From: Arcuatula senhousia
Lineage: Eukaryota > Mollusca > Bivalvia > Mytilida > Mytilidae
Length of the DNA stretch: 64,000 nt
NCBI GenBank assembly: GCA_963971305.1
Contig: OZ020307.1
Coordinates: 61,997,702 to 62,061,701, forward strand
Direction: 5' to 3'
Shown in pieces: positions 1 through 10,649 of the stretch. The first letter of the stretch is position 1. Each line of letters begins with the position of its first letter. Both the position numbers and the translations under genes were made by a program. The notes beneath the pieces are model-generated. The model worked only from the letters and a program-made list of their open reading frames with translations, searched no databases and was not told the origin of the DNA.

Positions 1-99
1 CAATCGTAAGAACTGGACTTAAAAGGTATTCAAAAAGCCAAAAAAAAAACCACCAAATCAGTAAACAGTAGAAAACAACACAAGAGCTTTGGAATAGTT

Positions 100-560
100 A
101 GGATAAGAGAACCTATAAGGATCTTAGGTCTACTGATAAAACTTATATTTGGATACTCGGTATAGGAACTTAAGCAAAATATACGTTTTTTACAGACCGA
201 CATCGTCGGAATATTATCTGAATAAGATAGTATAGACCATTGGCTTTTTGCACAGGTCACGTATTTAAATAAACGTGTTACATTTGTCATAAATGCAGAA
301 ACTTTAATAATCAAAATCTTGTAATGGGTGATGAGAATAGACCTGTATCTTGTGTCGTTTTTTTTCTACACTTCTGGTTCTTGAAGAAAGTCAGACAAGA
401 AGAAAAAGAGCAGAGGGGGGAACAATTGTTATGTAAACTTCCTCCTTGAGGTGATCTTTACCCTTGTTAAACAATAAGAAATGCGTGGTCAAAAACAATT
501 ATTTGCTGTTTATCTTTAAGAAAAAAGTTTTGAAAAAAATCGAGATCAAAAGGCCGAGAC
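100..560 (+). repeat. Degenerate first copy of the ~0.65-kb locus repeat
   Basis: This stretch resembles the two better copies at 5629-6274 and 6571-7242. Shared landmarks, in the same order, are a 'ggtctact' block, a 'ggatac..tgtaggaact' block, a 'ggtcacgtatttaaa' block, a 'gatgagaata' block, a 'ctggttcttg.agaaa' block and a 'aaatgcgtggtcaaa' block. It appears to be upstream or first-intron sequence of a tandemly duplicated gene whose intact member starts at 1591. Many substitutions and indels; no open frame of note. Confidence 0.5.
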
Positions 561-599
561 CGATCTTGATGGTTATACAATCCCGATAATCAATAACGT

Positions 600-950
600 A
601 ACAACATGAAATTAATTGAATTAGGACAGAAAAATATAATGCTCGTCAAAATGAAGAAACGACAAATTCTGCTGGAAACTTTGGCGAGGATATTAACAAA
701 GACCATTCGTCTGCTCTCCCATCACGATTATCAGATAGAGTTAAAGCAAAAAGTTCATTTCACAGTCCAATGGAAAAACATCTAGCCGAGGTCGACAAAC
801 TTTGTGGTTCAAAACGAGAAGACTCCGTACCTAATAGAACATGAAGAACTGGCGGTTCCTCAAATGTTTATAACCCACTGAAAATTGCTAGTATAACGAG
901 CGTGGTGGCATGGGTTATCTTTATAGTTGTGATTATAATAACATAAGTTG
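600..950 (+). pseudogene. Decayed paralogue of the first exon of the TM-TSP1-SPRY gene
   Basis: One forward frame reads a charged, Ser-rich stretch (NEETTNSAGNFGED, then INKDHSSALPSRLSDRVKAK) and, after a stop near 841, a hydrophobic segment (ITSVVAWVIFIVVIIIT) ending in a stop near 944. This is the same layout as the intact exon 1591-2404: acidic, low-complexity cytoplasmic part followed by one membrane segment. The in-frame stops and lack of a usable start or donor say it is broken. Homology to the intact exon is inferred from layout and neighbourhood, not from strong identity. Confidence 0.45.
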
Positions 951-1590
951 TTCTACTCAGCAAATAGAGCCACGCCGAATACCCATCAATTAATGCAAAT
1001 AAGATATTTGTAAAAAAAAATGATGTTCTGTAATCTTTTACTTTAAAAGTCGTCTTTTTGTATGTGAAAAAAAATCAATCCTTCGTATTCTTCGTTTATT
1101 TATCCATTTGCTTTTTTCAAGTACTGCTTGTGTTGCAACAAGAGAGTAAAGCCTCCACACCCTTACATAGACCTGCATAAACAGGTATATGACCCTCATT
1201 TTTACCCCTGAATTTTTTTTTCGGATTGTATATTTTAACTTGGGGAATTCTATATGGTTATACAAAACAGAAAAAAAATGTATGTGGAACACAGATTGAC
1301 AGACAAATATGCAATTTTATGATTTGATTTTAAAATCATGTTAAATGAACAAAAGAAATGGTATTAGATAACCTGCTCGCATACAAAAAGTGTCCTTTAA
1401 CAATAATTTAAAAGGTCGTTAAAAATCTTTTATTTGTTTTTGAAAGAACCTTACAATAGACATATCATATGACATGTGTTCTAACCAGGAAGACGAGTCT
1501 TATGATATGCACTTAAGTAGATACAACCTGGGCAATTTTTTTCGCAATTTACATTCAAAATGACGTGAATTCTTTTGCAAAGGAGGAAAT

Positions 1591-4500
1591 ATGGCTAGGA
1601 AAGAATTTACTTGTATCATGCCAGACGAAAAAGGTTTTTCGAAACCCATTTTTGAAAAAGAATTCCTAGAAGGAAATATAACCTATCAAGATCCGGTAAA
1701 GGCGCTGAATGGGACAGACAAAGATGGATATGAAACACCCATTAAAAAGAAAGGCATAAACGAAGAATCGGATGCATCAAATGAAAGTACTGACGATCAG
1801 AATCCAGAGAAAGCCGACGATCAGTTAGATATGGATGGATTAAACGAAGATGTTAGAGATATAAATGCAAACAAACGGGCCAATCCTGGTGGAGATGACA
1901 TTGCTAATGTGACAGTGGAAAGACTAAAAGAATCCAATTACAGAAAAGATGCGCACAATGGTCCAGATAAATCTCCTAAATACTTAATTTTGGATGGATC
2001 CGAATGGCAAAAAAATGAAAAACCTAGATATTCTTCGCTCACTGGACAAAATACACGGCAACATCAAACCGGCCATGCAAACACTGAACAGGATAATGCA
2101 TCAGAATTACGAGAAATCCTTCCTCTACCAGCAACACTATCAAACAATAACAACCAGGGCGTGCATTGTACTGCAAGTCACAGAACGCCAAATCGAAGTC
2201 TTTGTTCATTTATGAAAATTACAACGGAGACAGAAAACAGTGCCTATCAAGAAAATGAAGACCTTTATATTCCTACGATTATTTTATACGGCTGGAAATG
2301 GATCCTTCTAATTGTACTGTCGATTGTGTCTATCTTGTTAATTGTAATTATAGTTTTAGGAGCGAAACTCAACCAAAAGAGCGAGGGTTCAGTAACTCCT
2401 CAAAGTAAGATATTATTAATAATGAAGTTGATCTTTTCTGCGTCACCAAATCAAAAGTAAATTATGGTGTGATTGTTAAATTAGTGAATCGGTGGAAATA
2501 AAAAAAAAATACTTATCTTATGATAAAAAATAGCTATCAGACTTCATTGTGACCATTGGTCGCTGCTACCTGTTTTGCTATTGGACCTAGATTAAAATAA
2601 TATGAGACATGTACATGTAGAACTGTTACATCCCCGTAGCTAAGTAAATTACTGTGCATCCTTCTGGCATTGACTGACTACCAGACTAAAATGGAAAAAA
2701 AACTTGATGAAGTCAATAGAATTAAAGACATGCAAACCGCATTTATTTTGGCCATCGTCTTCAATTTTAAGAAATCAAAAATCCTGAACACATTTTTAAT
2801 GACATGAGGCAGGTACACACTCTAAAGCTCCAGCAGCTAAGTAAATTACTTTGCATCGATCTGGCATTGACTAACTACCAGACTAACATGATGATAAAAC
2901 TAGAGGATTTTAATAAAATTTAAAAAGTTATGCAAACCGCATGTGAAAACACCTGCTTCTTAACTTTAGTCTAATTTATTTACTGTCGGCTTTTTGTTAA
3001 ACTCAAGTTTCATGCAAGAACAATCTTGCACATTGCTGATTATATTGCCCTTCCCAGTCGCAAAACATTCATTCTGGTTTGTTTTTATTCATATACCTAA
3101 GCCATTGATTTTTTTAACGAAATTATGTTCAAAGGTTTAATGGAAGTGTTTTGTCTAAATGCTAAGTTTTATAGATATCCCATGCATAATATGTCAGCAC
3201 GAGAGAAATTAAAGAATTTCTAAATAATTGCATTCCGTGCCAGGTGCGTTTTACTTAAAAAATTATTTCACTTTCGGTTAAATGTATCACTTCAGCCGAT
3301 TTAGCTCCCTTGCGAGAGCAATGCAAAACGAATCATAAAATTGCAAAAATACTTAGAATTAGCTATCATGTTTCCATTGTACTTGTACTGATTATCAAAA
3401 AAAGGCCCAATAGATGATAAATATGGCCTATTTTTTAACTTTAAACGGCCCTAACTTTTTAACCGCTTGACCAATTTTGCTAATGTTTGCACCAGTAACT
3501 TTTTCCCCAAGCTCTTTACATGGAGCACAAAAATTAAACATTTTAAAAACTTCATTTATGTTTAACTCCCTATAAAAGTAAAACCTCTTCCTTCTTAGAA
3601 TGTGTATATTTTGAGGAATATGTTTTCTGTATACTTTAAGCTAAAAATGTGTAAGATATTTAAGATTACTTGGTTTTGAGTCTTGCATATTTACTTTATA
3701 TTCGTTTTTTTTCCAATATTCAATGACACGATATTATTCCAAAACTTATTATATATAACAAGGATGAGAGAACAAGCTTCAGTTTTATAGTTATATTTAC
3801 ATTTTAGATACAGAGCCATCTTGTAATTGGTCAGATTGGAGCACGTGGACAGGTTGTTCAAACACAGACATTTCAGGAAGACAATATAGATTCCGTATAA
3901 CATCCAAACCATGTGATCAAAACCAAACGACAGAATCCAGAAAATGTTCTGGTAAATAAAGTATAAAGGTTAAAGTTACTCTTTTCTTAGTTCTTCGCAT
4001 ATAAAAAATAAATACAAATTTCTGAGCCAAAAGAAACGATTCAAACTATGAACATAGCAAAGCTAGTTTGTCGTATATTTCACATACAAAAAAATAGTTT
4101 CCTTCAGAAAGAAATGAAATGTTGCTTTCTTGATGATATTTTTGTAATTTCTGTTGTGATGAACACATAGTTTTTTGTCAACAAGTTGATCAGTGCCTTC
4201 TCAAGTTTTATCCACCTGTATAAAACTACCATCATTATGCTGAATGAATTTGAATTATTATCTATTTGCATTTCAGATTCAAAGTATTATCTATTTGCAT
4301 TTCAGATTCAAAGTATGACCTTTCTTTGATGTTCAACGCAGTAACACTGAATACTGAGCATGCCTTTCTCACGAAAAACGGTAGCATACTAAGCAACTAC
4401 TTCATTGAAAACCACCAGGGCAACAATGGGCAACAGCTGCAAACTTATCCAGGAGCTGTTGCAGATCAATGCTTTTCGCCAAATACAAAAATCTATTTCG

Positions 4501-4961
4501 AGATAAAATACAACTTAGAAATGCTCCATTCTAGCATTGACGCGGGGGAGGTTTTCTTTGAAGTGGGAATGCTAGAAAGTAATGACATTGATGCCCACGA
4601 ATTCGTAGGAGGCAATGAAAATGCTTGGTCTTTCAATGTTTACTATGATGGAAACTCTCATGCTATTCATTTAGCTGCCCAACGGGGACCGGTTGAAAAA
4701 CCGCTTAAAACCATCCTTCCCAGTTTAATGTCAATAGAGACAAAATTGTATGAAGGGTCGTTCGGAATATTGTCCGATCGAGAGAGAGGAGAGTTGAGTT
4801 TAGTGGATAATGGACAAATCTTACATAAATTTAAAGAATTTAATTCTAACAGCTCTATTTGTCCAGTTTTCGGTGTTTACGCATCGGGAGATGCTAAAAC
4901 GACCATGAAGATTGGTCTGGCTAAAAACTACACGGACTTATTTCAAAGATTTTGGCCATGA
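1591..4961 (+). CDS. Single-pass membrane protein with TSP1 module and SPRY-like domain, three exons
   Basis: Exons are 1591-2404, 3808-3951 and 4306-4961, giving 537 residues. The start ATG follows an A-rich context (gaggaaatATGG). Exon 1 ends CAA A|GTAAGA; exon 2 lies between tttag| and TCTG|GTAAAT; exon 3 follows tttcag|. All junctions are phase 1, so the 144-nt middle exon is a symmetric 1-1 exon, as is common for shuffled extracellular modules. Residues 1-233 are charged and low-complexity with no signal peptide; 234-258 are a membrane helix (core ILLIVLSIVSILLIVIIVL); about 272-320 are a thrombospondin type-1 repeat with the W..W..W core (NWSDWSTWTGCS) and paired cysteines; about 330-537 look like a SPRY/B30.2-type beta fold (YFEIKY, FFEVGM, AWSFNVYYDG, GSFGILSD, PVFGVYASGD). 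A type II orientation would put TSP1 and SPRY outside. Function unknown; surface recognition or adhesion is a guess. Domain calls are by eye. Confidence 0.85.
2405..3807 (+). other. Intron 1 of the TM-TSP1-SPRY gene
   Basis: Begins with a canonical GTAAGA donor and ends with a pyrimidine-poor tttacattttag acceptor. It holds a diverged direct duplication (2625-2945) and otherwise AT-rich unique sequence. The open frame continuing past the donor to 2460 adds no domain and is treated as intron read-through. Confidence 0.7.
2625..2945 (+). repeat. Intronic direct duplication, ~190-bp spacing
   Basis: Two similar blocks, about 2630-2752 and 2824-2943, share 'agctaagtaaattact', 'ctggcattgact', 'actaccagactaa' and 'atgcaaaccgcat' in order. 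Diverged, non-coding. Confidence 0.6.
4256..4313 (+). repeat. Perfect 29-bp tandem duplication of a splice acceptor
   Basis: Copies 4256-4284 and 4285-4313 are identical; each contains the branch-side sequence and the acceptor 'gcatttcag'. AG dinucleotides are at 4275-4276 and 4304-4305. Only the second restores the reading frame from exon 2 (G|AT gives Asp, then SKYDL). Use of the first acceptor shifts frame and reaches a TGA within about 17 codons, because 29 is not a multiple of three. Confidence 0.9.
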
Positions 4962-5628
4962 TATCGTCAGACTGTGTGTAACTCATTTAAAGAAAAATGT
5001 TTCAAAGTTTTCTCGAGTAAATATATAACGTTTATTTTCTCAAAAAAAGTGATTCTTTTTTTATTCTTTATGTATTGTTTTGTTTAAAAAAAAGACAAGA
5101 AATATCCTAACTATTTTTATGACTAATTTTAACACAACAAGAAAGAGATTCATAAAGATTTCTACAAAGCAATCATCTTTAACGGATAAAATATTTTATT
5201 TATTATTTTGTTCATTTATCTATGATCATACATTTCATGTTTATAACGAGGTTGCAATTCATATAAGGCTCAGCTCCAGTAATAATTGTGTATTTTATGT
5301 TACTTTTTGTTTCAAATCGTTTTTGTTTTGTTTTTGTTGTTGTTGGTTTTTATATCAAAAGTAAATATTCATCTTCTTATTTCTAGTATGTTATCATAAT
5401 TGTTTAAATTGGGCTGTAAAAGAAGCATAGAGTTTGACATTGCGGTAATCAAAAAGTCACGAAAAAGGCAAAAAGACAAAATCAGTAAACAGTAGTCAAC
5501 AACACAAGAAACATATGACACATAACGCGAACTCGTGATGAAAGGAAAATGAACTAGGATACTCTGGAATAGTTAGGATATAAGAATCAAGAAGGATGTT
5601 GGGTCTACTTATAAAAGAAAATAAAACT
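4962..5628 (+). other. 3' flank of the TM-TSP1-SPRY gene; no further gene seen
   Basis: AT-rich sequence after the TGA at 4959-4961, expected to include the 3' UTR. No clear AATAAA was found close to the stop. From about 5455 the sequence begins to resemble the upstream duplicated unit (compare 'aaatcagtaaacagta' at 55-70 and 5480-5490). The reading frame at 5080-5364 is F/C/K-rich and shows no domain. Confidence 0.4.
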
Positions 5629-6274
5629 TTGATTTTCAACGAAGCCAAGTCGGGCACCTGCTACGGGCAAAAACTACCACCAAAAAGGCAAAAAATGTCT
5701 TGTTACGACGAACAAGGATACACTGTAGGAACTAAAGCAAAAAATAATTTTAACAGAAAAAAAATATCGTGAGAATAATTATCTGAATTAAAGATCAAAG
5801 ACCATTGGCCCTTTCTTCAGGTCACGTATTTAAACAAAGTGTATTAATTGTCATAAATGCAAAAAAAAATAAAAAAATTACCGAAATTTTGCACAGTGAT
5901 GAGAATACCGTGACTTGACGTTTTTTACACCTCTGGTTCTTGTAGAAAATCAGGGAAGCAATGTTGTGCGACTTCAGGGGCATTTAAGCTTTGTTAATCA
6001 TAATGAAATACATGGTCAAAATAATTCTTTGCTTGAAATCTTTAAGAAAAAGTTACAACAAATTATCGAAAATGGATAATTGAATTCATAACCGCTAAGT
6101 GCGTTTACACGGTTTTGTCTTTTGATCTTGTTAAATGCCTTTTGTTAAAATTTAAAAGTTTTTAACAAATCAAATTATATTGTTTTGAACCAGGAAGAGA
6201 ACCTAGTGCCAATATTATTTCGAAATGTACACGGTATACATTCTTGTGGAAGGTAACAAAATATGGCGATTGAC
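5629..6274 (+). repeat. Locus repeat, copy 2
   Basis: Nearly identical over most of its length to 6571-7242 (offset about 942 bp), from 'gattttcaacgaagccaag' to 'ggtaacaaaatatggcgat'. Includes a short frame starting MSCYDEQGYTVGTKAKN that also occurs in copy 3 (MSYYDEQGYTVGTKAKN) and stops soon after. Probably promoter/first-intron sequence of a tandemly duplicated gene family. Confidence 0.85.
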
Positions 6275-6550
6275 GATTACATGTATCCCAAAAATCGAGA
6301 TTAAAAGGCAGAGAGAGAGAGAGATCTTGATGGTTTTACAAACCTGATAAACAATAACGAAACGATCGCGTTGCTTCAGATCAAAGTCTGACGAAAGAAA
6401 CATTGAGGGGTCAAGAAGAAATTAATCCTACATTTTGTATCCAAAAAGCAAAGAGGCACCAATGGGAGATTCAGGTGTCAAAAGTCCGAACGGGCAACGA
6501 CAGATCCGGTAAACATGAACAAAAACAGCACGAAGAAACACAAAACACAA
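6275..6550 (+). pseudogene. Paralogue exon fragment, copy 2
   Basis: Contains the block 'gttgcttcagatcaaa', 'aaacattgaggggtcaag', 'ttttgtatccaaaa' and 'gaggcaccaatggg' that recurs at 7405-7610. No intact frame; several indels relative to the second copy. It lies between locus-repeat copies 2 and 3, where an exon would be expected if the unit were a duplicated gene. Confidence 0.5.
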
Positions 6551-6570
6551 AATTATGACAAATATATAAC

Positions 6571-7242
6571 ATTGATTTTCAACGAAGCCAAGTCGGGCAC
6601 CTGCTATGGGCAAAAACTACCACCAAAAACAGCAAAAAAATGTCTTATTACGACGAACAAGGATACACTGTAGGAACTAAAGCAAAAAATGATTTTAACG
6701 GAAAAAAAATATCGTGAGAATAATTATCTGAATTAAAGATCAAAGACCAGTGGCCCTTTCTTCAGGTCACGTATTCAAACAAAGTGTATTACATGTATTT
6801 GTCATAAATGCAGAAAAAAATCAAAATCGTTAAAAAATTACCGAAATTTTGCACAGTGATGAGAATACCGTGACTTGACGTTGCTTTTGTCGTCTTTTTT
6901 ACACATCTGGTTCTTGTAGAAAATCAGGGAAGCAATGTTATGCAAACTTCAGGTGCATTTAAGCTTTGTTAACCAAAATGAAATACATGGTCAAAATAAG
7001 TCTTTGCTTTAAATCTTTAAGAAAAAGTTACAACAAATTATCGAAAAGGGATAATTGAATTCATAAACGCTAAGTGCATTTACACGGTTTTGTCTTTTGA
7101 TCTTGTTAAATGCCTTTTGCTAAAATATAAAAGTTTTTAACAAATCAAATTATATTGTTTTGAACCAGGAAGAGAACCTAGTGCCAATATTATTTCGTAA
7201 TGTACACGGTATATATTCTTGTGGAAGGTAACAAAATATGGC
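6571..7242 (+). repeat. Locus repeat, copy 3
   Basis: Same unit as 5629-6274, with a few small indels (for example an extra 'ttgcttttgtcgtc' near 6880). High identity means a recent duplication. Confidence 0.85.
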
Positions 7243-7386
7243 GATTGACGCACAGGGACTTGCTCCCCTCTATCAATATTTTGTTGAGAGTCAATGTGCG
7301 GTACGAAAAACCCCCTTTTCTTTAATTTGATTTTCTTTTAACAAATCATTGATCATGTACCTTTACTTATATAATTCGTTTCACAT

Positions 7387-7620
7387 ATGATTTTCGTGGT
7401 GGTGGTGAAATCGTTGCTTCAGATCAAAAGTCTGACGCAAGAAACATTGAGGGGTCAAGAAAAAATGTATCATACATTTTGTATCCAAAACGCAAAGAGG
7501 CACCAATGGGGGTTTCAGGTGTCAAAAGTCCGAAAGGGCAACGACGAATCCGGTAAACATGAACAAAAACAGCACGAAGAAACACAAAACACAAAATCAA
7601 CCAACCGAATATATGACAAA
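7387..7620 (+). pseudogene. Paralogue exon fragment, copy 3
   Basis: Matches 6375-6550 closely. One frame reads EIVASDQKSDARNIEGS then RKNVSYILYPKRKEAPMG and ends at a TAA; another frame stays open to 7743 (K/Q-rich). The first is reminiscent of the middle of the intact exon (RKDAHNGPDKSPKYLIL). Treated as a broken exon; neither frame shows a domain. Confidence 0.4.
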
Positions 7621-7924
7621 AAAATAACTTGTTTTCCCAAATCGGACCATTTATTAAAAAAATGGATGTTTGCCCCTTTGGGCCACTATTTTCTGAACCA
7701 CAAAAAAAGGAAACCTAAAAAATCATGCCAATTAATCACTTAATGGTAACGAAAATTATTGAACAAATTCATGGTAATTTATGAACTCCAGAACTTAAGA
7801 TATTGTGGAAAACATTTTAGCCCCTTTTGGGTCCCTAATTTCAAAACGAAACAAGAGGCTCCCAGATCCTAAATCGCTCACCTGGTCTTGATGTCGACCC
7901 TATAAAGACTTTTGTAGAGCTTAA

Positions 7925-8206
7925 TAAAAATGACAACAAAGTTCCAGACAATAAATGCTGCTACGCCTGACGCGCGTTTCGTATATTCAAGACTCATCAG
8001 AGGCGCTCTACAAAAATAATTAAAACTGATTATGAAGAGCATAGAACAGTAAAACCAAAAATACCAAACAGGGGAACCATATTATTACTAAAATGAACAA
8101 CCTATGTCTTGGGTAGGAGAACTTAGGGTTTAGACAATTTTGAAATTTAAACGGATAATTTAAAGCTTTGATATGTTCACCAACACAAAAGTGTACGTTG
8201 GTGCCG
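7925..8206 (-). mobile_element. Hammerhead retrozyme monomer (minus strand) nested in A1
   Basis: On the minus strand this matches most of the 358-nt unit at 38275-38632: 'ccggcaccaac', 'catatcaaagctttaaatta', 'aaattgtctaaaccctaag', 'gacataggttg', 'tatgctcttcat' and then the hammerhead and 'tttattgtctggaact'. The host module reads 'gtagagctta' on the left and 'atgagctgaaca' on the right, which is the uninterrupted family A module, so this is an insertion into A1. Confidence 0.75.
7963..8006 (-). ncRNA. Hammerhead ribozyme, type I, weakened stem II
   Basis: Minus strand order: GCGCCT (stem I), CTGATGA (core), GTCT-TGAAT-ATAC (stem II), GAAA (core), CGCGCG, TC and AGGCGT (stem I). Predicted cleavage is between 7969 and 7968, after GUC. 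Stem I pairs 6 bp (one G-U). Stem II has a C/U mismatch compared with the 38-kb copy (AGAC there, ATAC here). Stem III is the 8-nt palindrome ACGCGCGT, so activity would be expected mainly as a dimer. Confidence 0.75.
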
Positions 8207-8986
8207 GAATGAGCTGAACATTTAAGCAAGCAACAGCTTTTCTCTATCTACTATAGTGTTCATTCTGTAAAACCAAAACATGAAAAAACCGTTATTTTAG
8301 GGCCCCTAACCCCTATAAGGGGTAATCTGAAAACCTCAACCCTATGAAGTATTTTGTATAGCTAAATGAGCTGAATGTTTAAGCAAGCAACAGCTTTTCT
8401 CTATCTGCAATAGTTTTCATTCTATAGCCAACAAAACTATTTTTCACCTTTAATGGGCTATAACCCCTATAATGGGTCATCCACCAACTTCCACCATATA
8501 AAGACTTTTGTAATGCTAAATGAGCTGAGCATTTAAGCAAGCAACAACTTTTCTCTATCTGCTATAGTTTTCATACTATAGGGCAAAATCATGAAAAAAA
8601 CGCTATTTTTCACCTTTAAGGGACTGTAACCCTATAAGGGGTCATCTGACAACTTGGAACAAATGGAGATGTTTAAAGAGCTTTTGATGTTGAAGCAGTA
8701 AGGTGGCATCAGATTTCATCTATCTCCTAAACTTTTAATTTACAAGCCAAAACCAGTAGTCTGACCCCCCCCTGGTCTATTTTTAGCAACGGCGGCCATG
8801 TTTTTTGACGAATCAAAAATCGAAATGCAACTTTTGTGTAGGACACCTTAAGGATCAAACATACAAAGTTTCATTAAATTCTGTTCAGTAGTTTCAGAGG
8901 AGACGATTTCTGAAAAATTGTTAACGGACGACGACAGACGAAGACGGACGCCAAGTGATGGCAATCGGTCCAGGTGAGCTAAAAAA

Positions 8987-9387
8987 GAAGGGACACCCAA
9001 AATCATCCCAATCCTTCTTTTTATAACATAAGTAACATTACTGTAAAGTTTTATAGTACTTGCATGGTCAATCAGAACAAAAGTTATTGTGGAAACATTT
9101 AAAAAAAAAAATCGCTTTTTTGCCCTTTTGGGCCCCTAATATCTAAACGGAACGATAAAATGGCCCCAAAAGGGAAGGTGCACATCTCCAATATCTTCCC
9201 TTTTGCAGCCATTTTATCATTCCGTTTACAAATTAGGGGCCCTAAAGGACCAAAAAGTGAGGTTTTTTTTAAATGTTTGCACAATAACTTTTGTTCTGGT
9301 TGACCATGCAAGTACTATAAAACTTAACAGTAATGTTACTTATGTAATAAAAGGAAGGATTGGGATGATTTTGGGTGTCCCTTCTTT
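8987..9387. repeat. ~400-bp imperfect palindrome of family B/G core modules
   Basis: The left arm (8987-~9180, from 'gaagggacacccaaaatcat') is the reverse complement of the right arm (~9190-9387, ending 'gattttgggtgtcccttc'), with few mismatches. The arms carry the 'aacaaaagttattgtggaaac' and 'ggcccctaat' motifs found in family B2. The centre lies near 9187. Confidence 0.85.
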
Positions 9388-9625
9388 TAAAGGGCAAAAA
9401 GGCGAGTTTTTTTAATGTTTCCACAATAACTTTTGTTCTGGTTGACCAAGTACTATAAAACTTTACAGTTTTATCTGTAATCACTGTGTAAAATTTCAGA
9501 AAGATCTAGTGTTTGGTTTTTTGAGATTCAGATTACACAATTAAGACATGCACCCCTATAGCGCGACGGACGGAGTGACCCGACTCCTAAACCTGCTTTC
9601 GCCTTAGGCGACGCAGGTTTAAATA
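9388..9625 (+). mobile_element. 3' end of a further hairpin-ended element (family G)
   Basis: One more module copy ('gtttccacaataacttttgt'), then 'cgacggacggagtgacc' (ACGG-type tract) and a strong hairpin: AACCTGC, TTTCGCC, loop TTA, GGCGA, CGCAGGTTTAAA. Same end plan as families A-E. The left end is unclear because of the palindrome. Confidence 0.6.
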
Positions 9626-9769
9626 CTCTTTAAGTTTTAAGTTTTTTCTGGGTCATAAGCGCTTAGAGTAATCTGACAACTTTGACCTAATGGAAACTTT
9701 TGTAAAGCTCAATGATCTGGTAGTTTAAGCTTTTCTCTATCTGCAATAGGTAAAAACATGAAAAAAAAT
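9626..9769 (+). repeat. Family A internal fragment
   Basis: Contains 'taatctgacaactttgacct', 'ggaaacttttgtaaagct' and 'ttttctctatctgcaatag', which are family A core motifs, without either end. Probably part of an older A element interrupted by other insertions. Confidence 0.6.
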
Positions 9770-10648
9770 AGAGGCTCCCAAGAGCCTGAATCGCTCACCT
9801 GACTTCAATGACAAATAGAATGAAAATAATTTGGGGTACCTGAGGTGAAAAACTCCAATAAAGGATCATCATACAATTTCCGCGTTATAATGTTTTTGTA
9901 GAGCACATATAGCCAAACATTCCTAATCTTTTATAGGTTTATTCTGCAAGGCAATAACCCAAAACTTGACAATTGACAATAAGGGACCATAAATTTTATA
10001 GGGGGTCATCTGACAGCTTCGAATTCAGTCTGATGGATATTTTAGAAGAGCTAATTGAACTGGAGATTTAAGCAAGTAACATTTTTTTTCTCTTTCTATA
10101 ACAGTTTTCATTCTATATGTCAAATACACGAAAACACACTATTTTTCACCTTTAAAGGACCATAACCCCTATATAGGTTCTTCTGACAATTTTAATCCTG
10201 ATTTCATTTTTGTAGATCTCAATAAGCTTCACAATTCTTCAATGCTAACTTTTCCTTTAGCACTTACTATTTTCAACATAAATCCCCCAAACTGTGAAAA
10301 TGGTCAATTTTGAAGAAAAAGGGGAAATAACTCTTATAATGATAAGGAGTCATCCCACAACTTAGACTAAATGGAGAGATTTAATTGTTGAGCTTTTAAT
10401 ACTGAAGAAGCTAAGTTGCTTCGGGTTCTCTCTATCTTTTATACTTTGGTTGACCCCCCCCCCATTCTATTTGTAGTCATGGCGGCCATGTTGGTTGGTC
10501 TGCGTGCACAAATTTCACAAACTTGGTAAACATCCCGAAGGATCAAGCGTACAAAGTTTAAAAGCAATCCCTTCATCAGTGGTTTCAGAGAAGAAGATTT
10601 TTGAAGAAAAGTTGATAGAAGGAGGCCTTTGGGTCAGGTGAGCTAAAA
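9770..10648 (+). mobile_element. Family A dispersed element, copy A2
   Basis: Left end AGAGGCTCCCAAGAGCCT then CGCTCACCTGA; right end 'gggtcaggtgagctaaaa'. The 3' microsatellite and the left arm of the 3' hairpin are largely lost ('ggaggcctttgggtcagg'). Core modules as in A1 with 'ccatgttggttggtc' subtype also seen in A6. Confidence 0.8.
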
Positions 10649-10649
10649 C

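Larger units (their letters stand above)
7853..8984 (+). mobile_element. Family A dispersed element, copy A1 (interrupted)
   Basis: Starts with the family A left end (AAGAGGCTCCC..., here with a damaged 5' hairpin, then TCGCTCACCTGG) and ends with a GACGACGGACGAAGACGGACG-type microsatellite followed by GGTGAGCTAAAA. The interior is made of ~170-bp modules containing 'gtagagctaaatgagctgaa', 'aagcaagcaacagcttttct' and 'ggggtcatctgacaactt'. A retrozyme copy (about 7925-8206) splits the first module. No coding potential. Confidence 0.8.

Noticed and set aside
7387..7743. 118-codon frame as an intact gene
   Set aside because: Covers the paralogue fragment in a different frame from the one resembling the intact gene, is K/Q-rich without domain, and lacks splice context.
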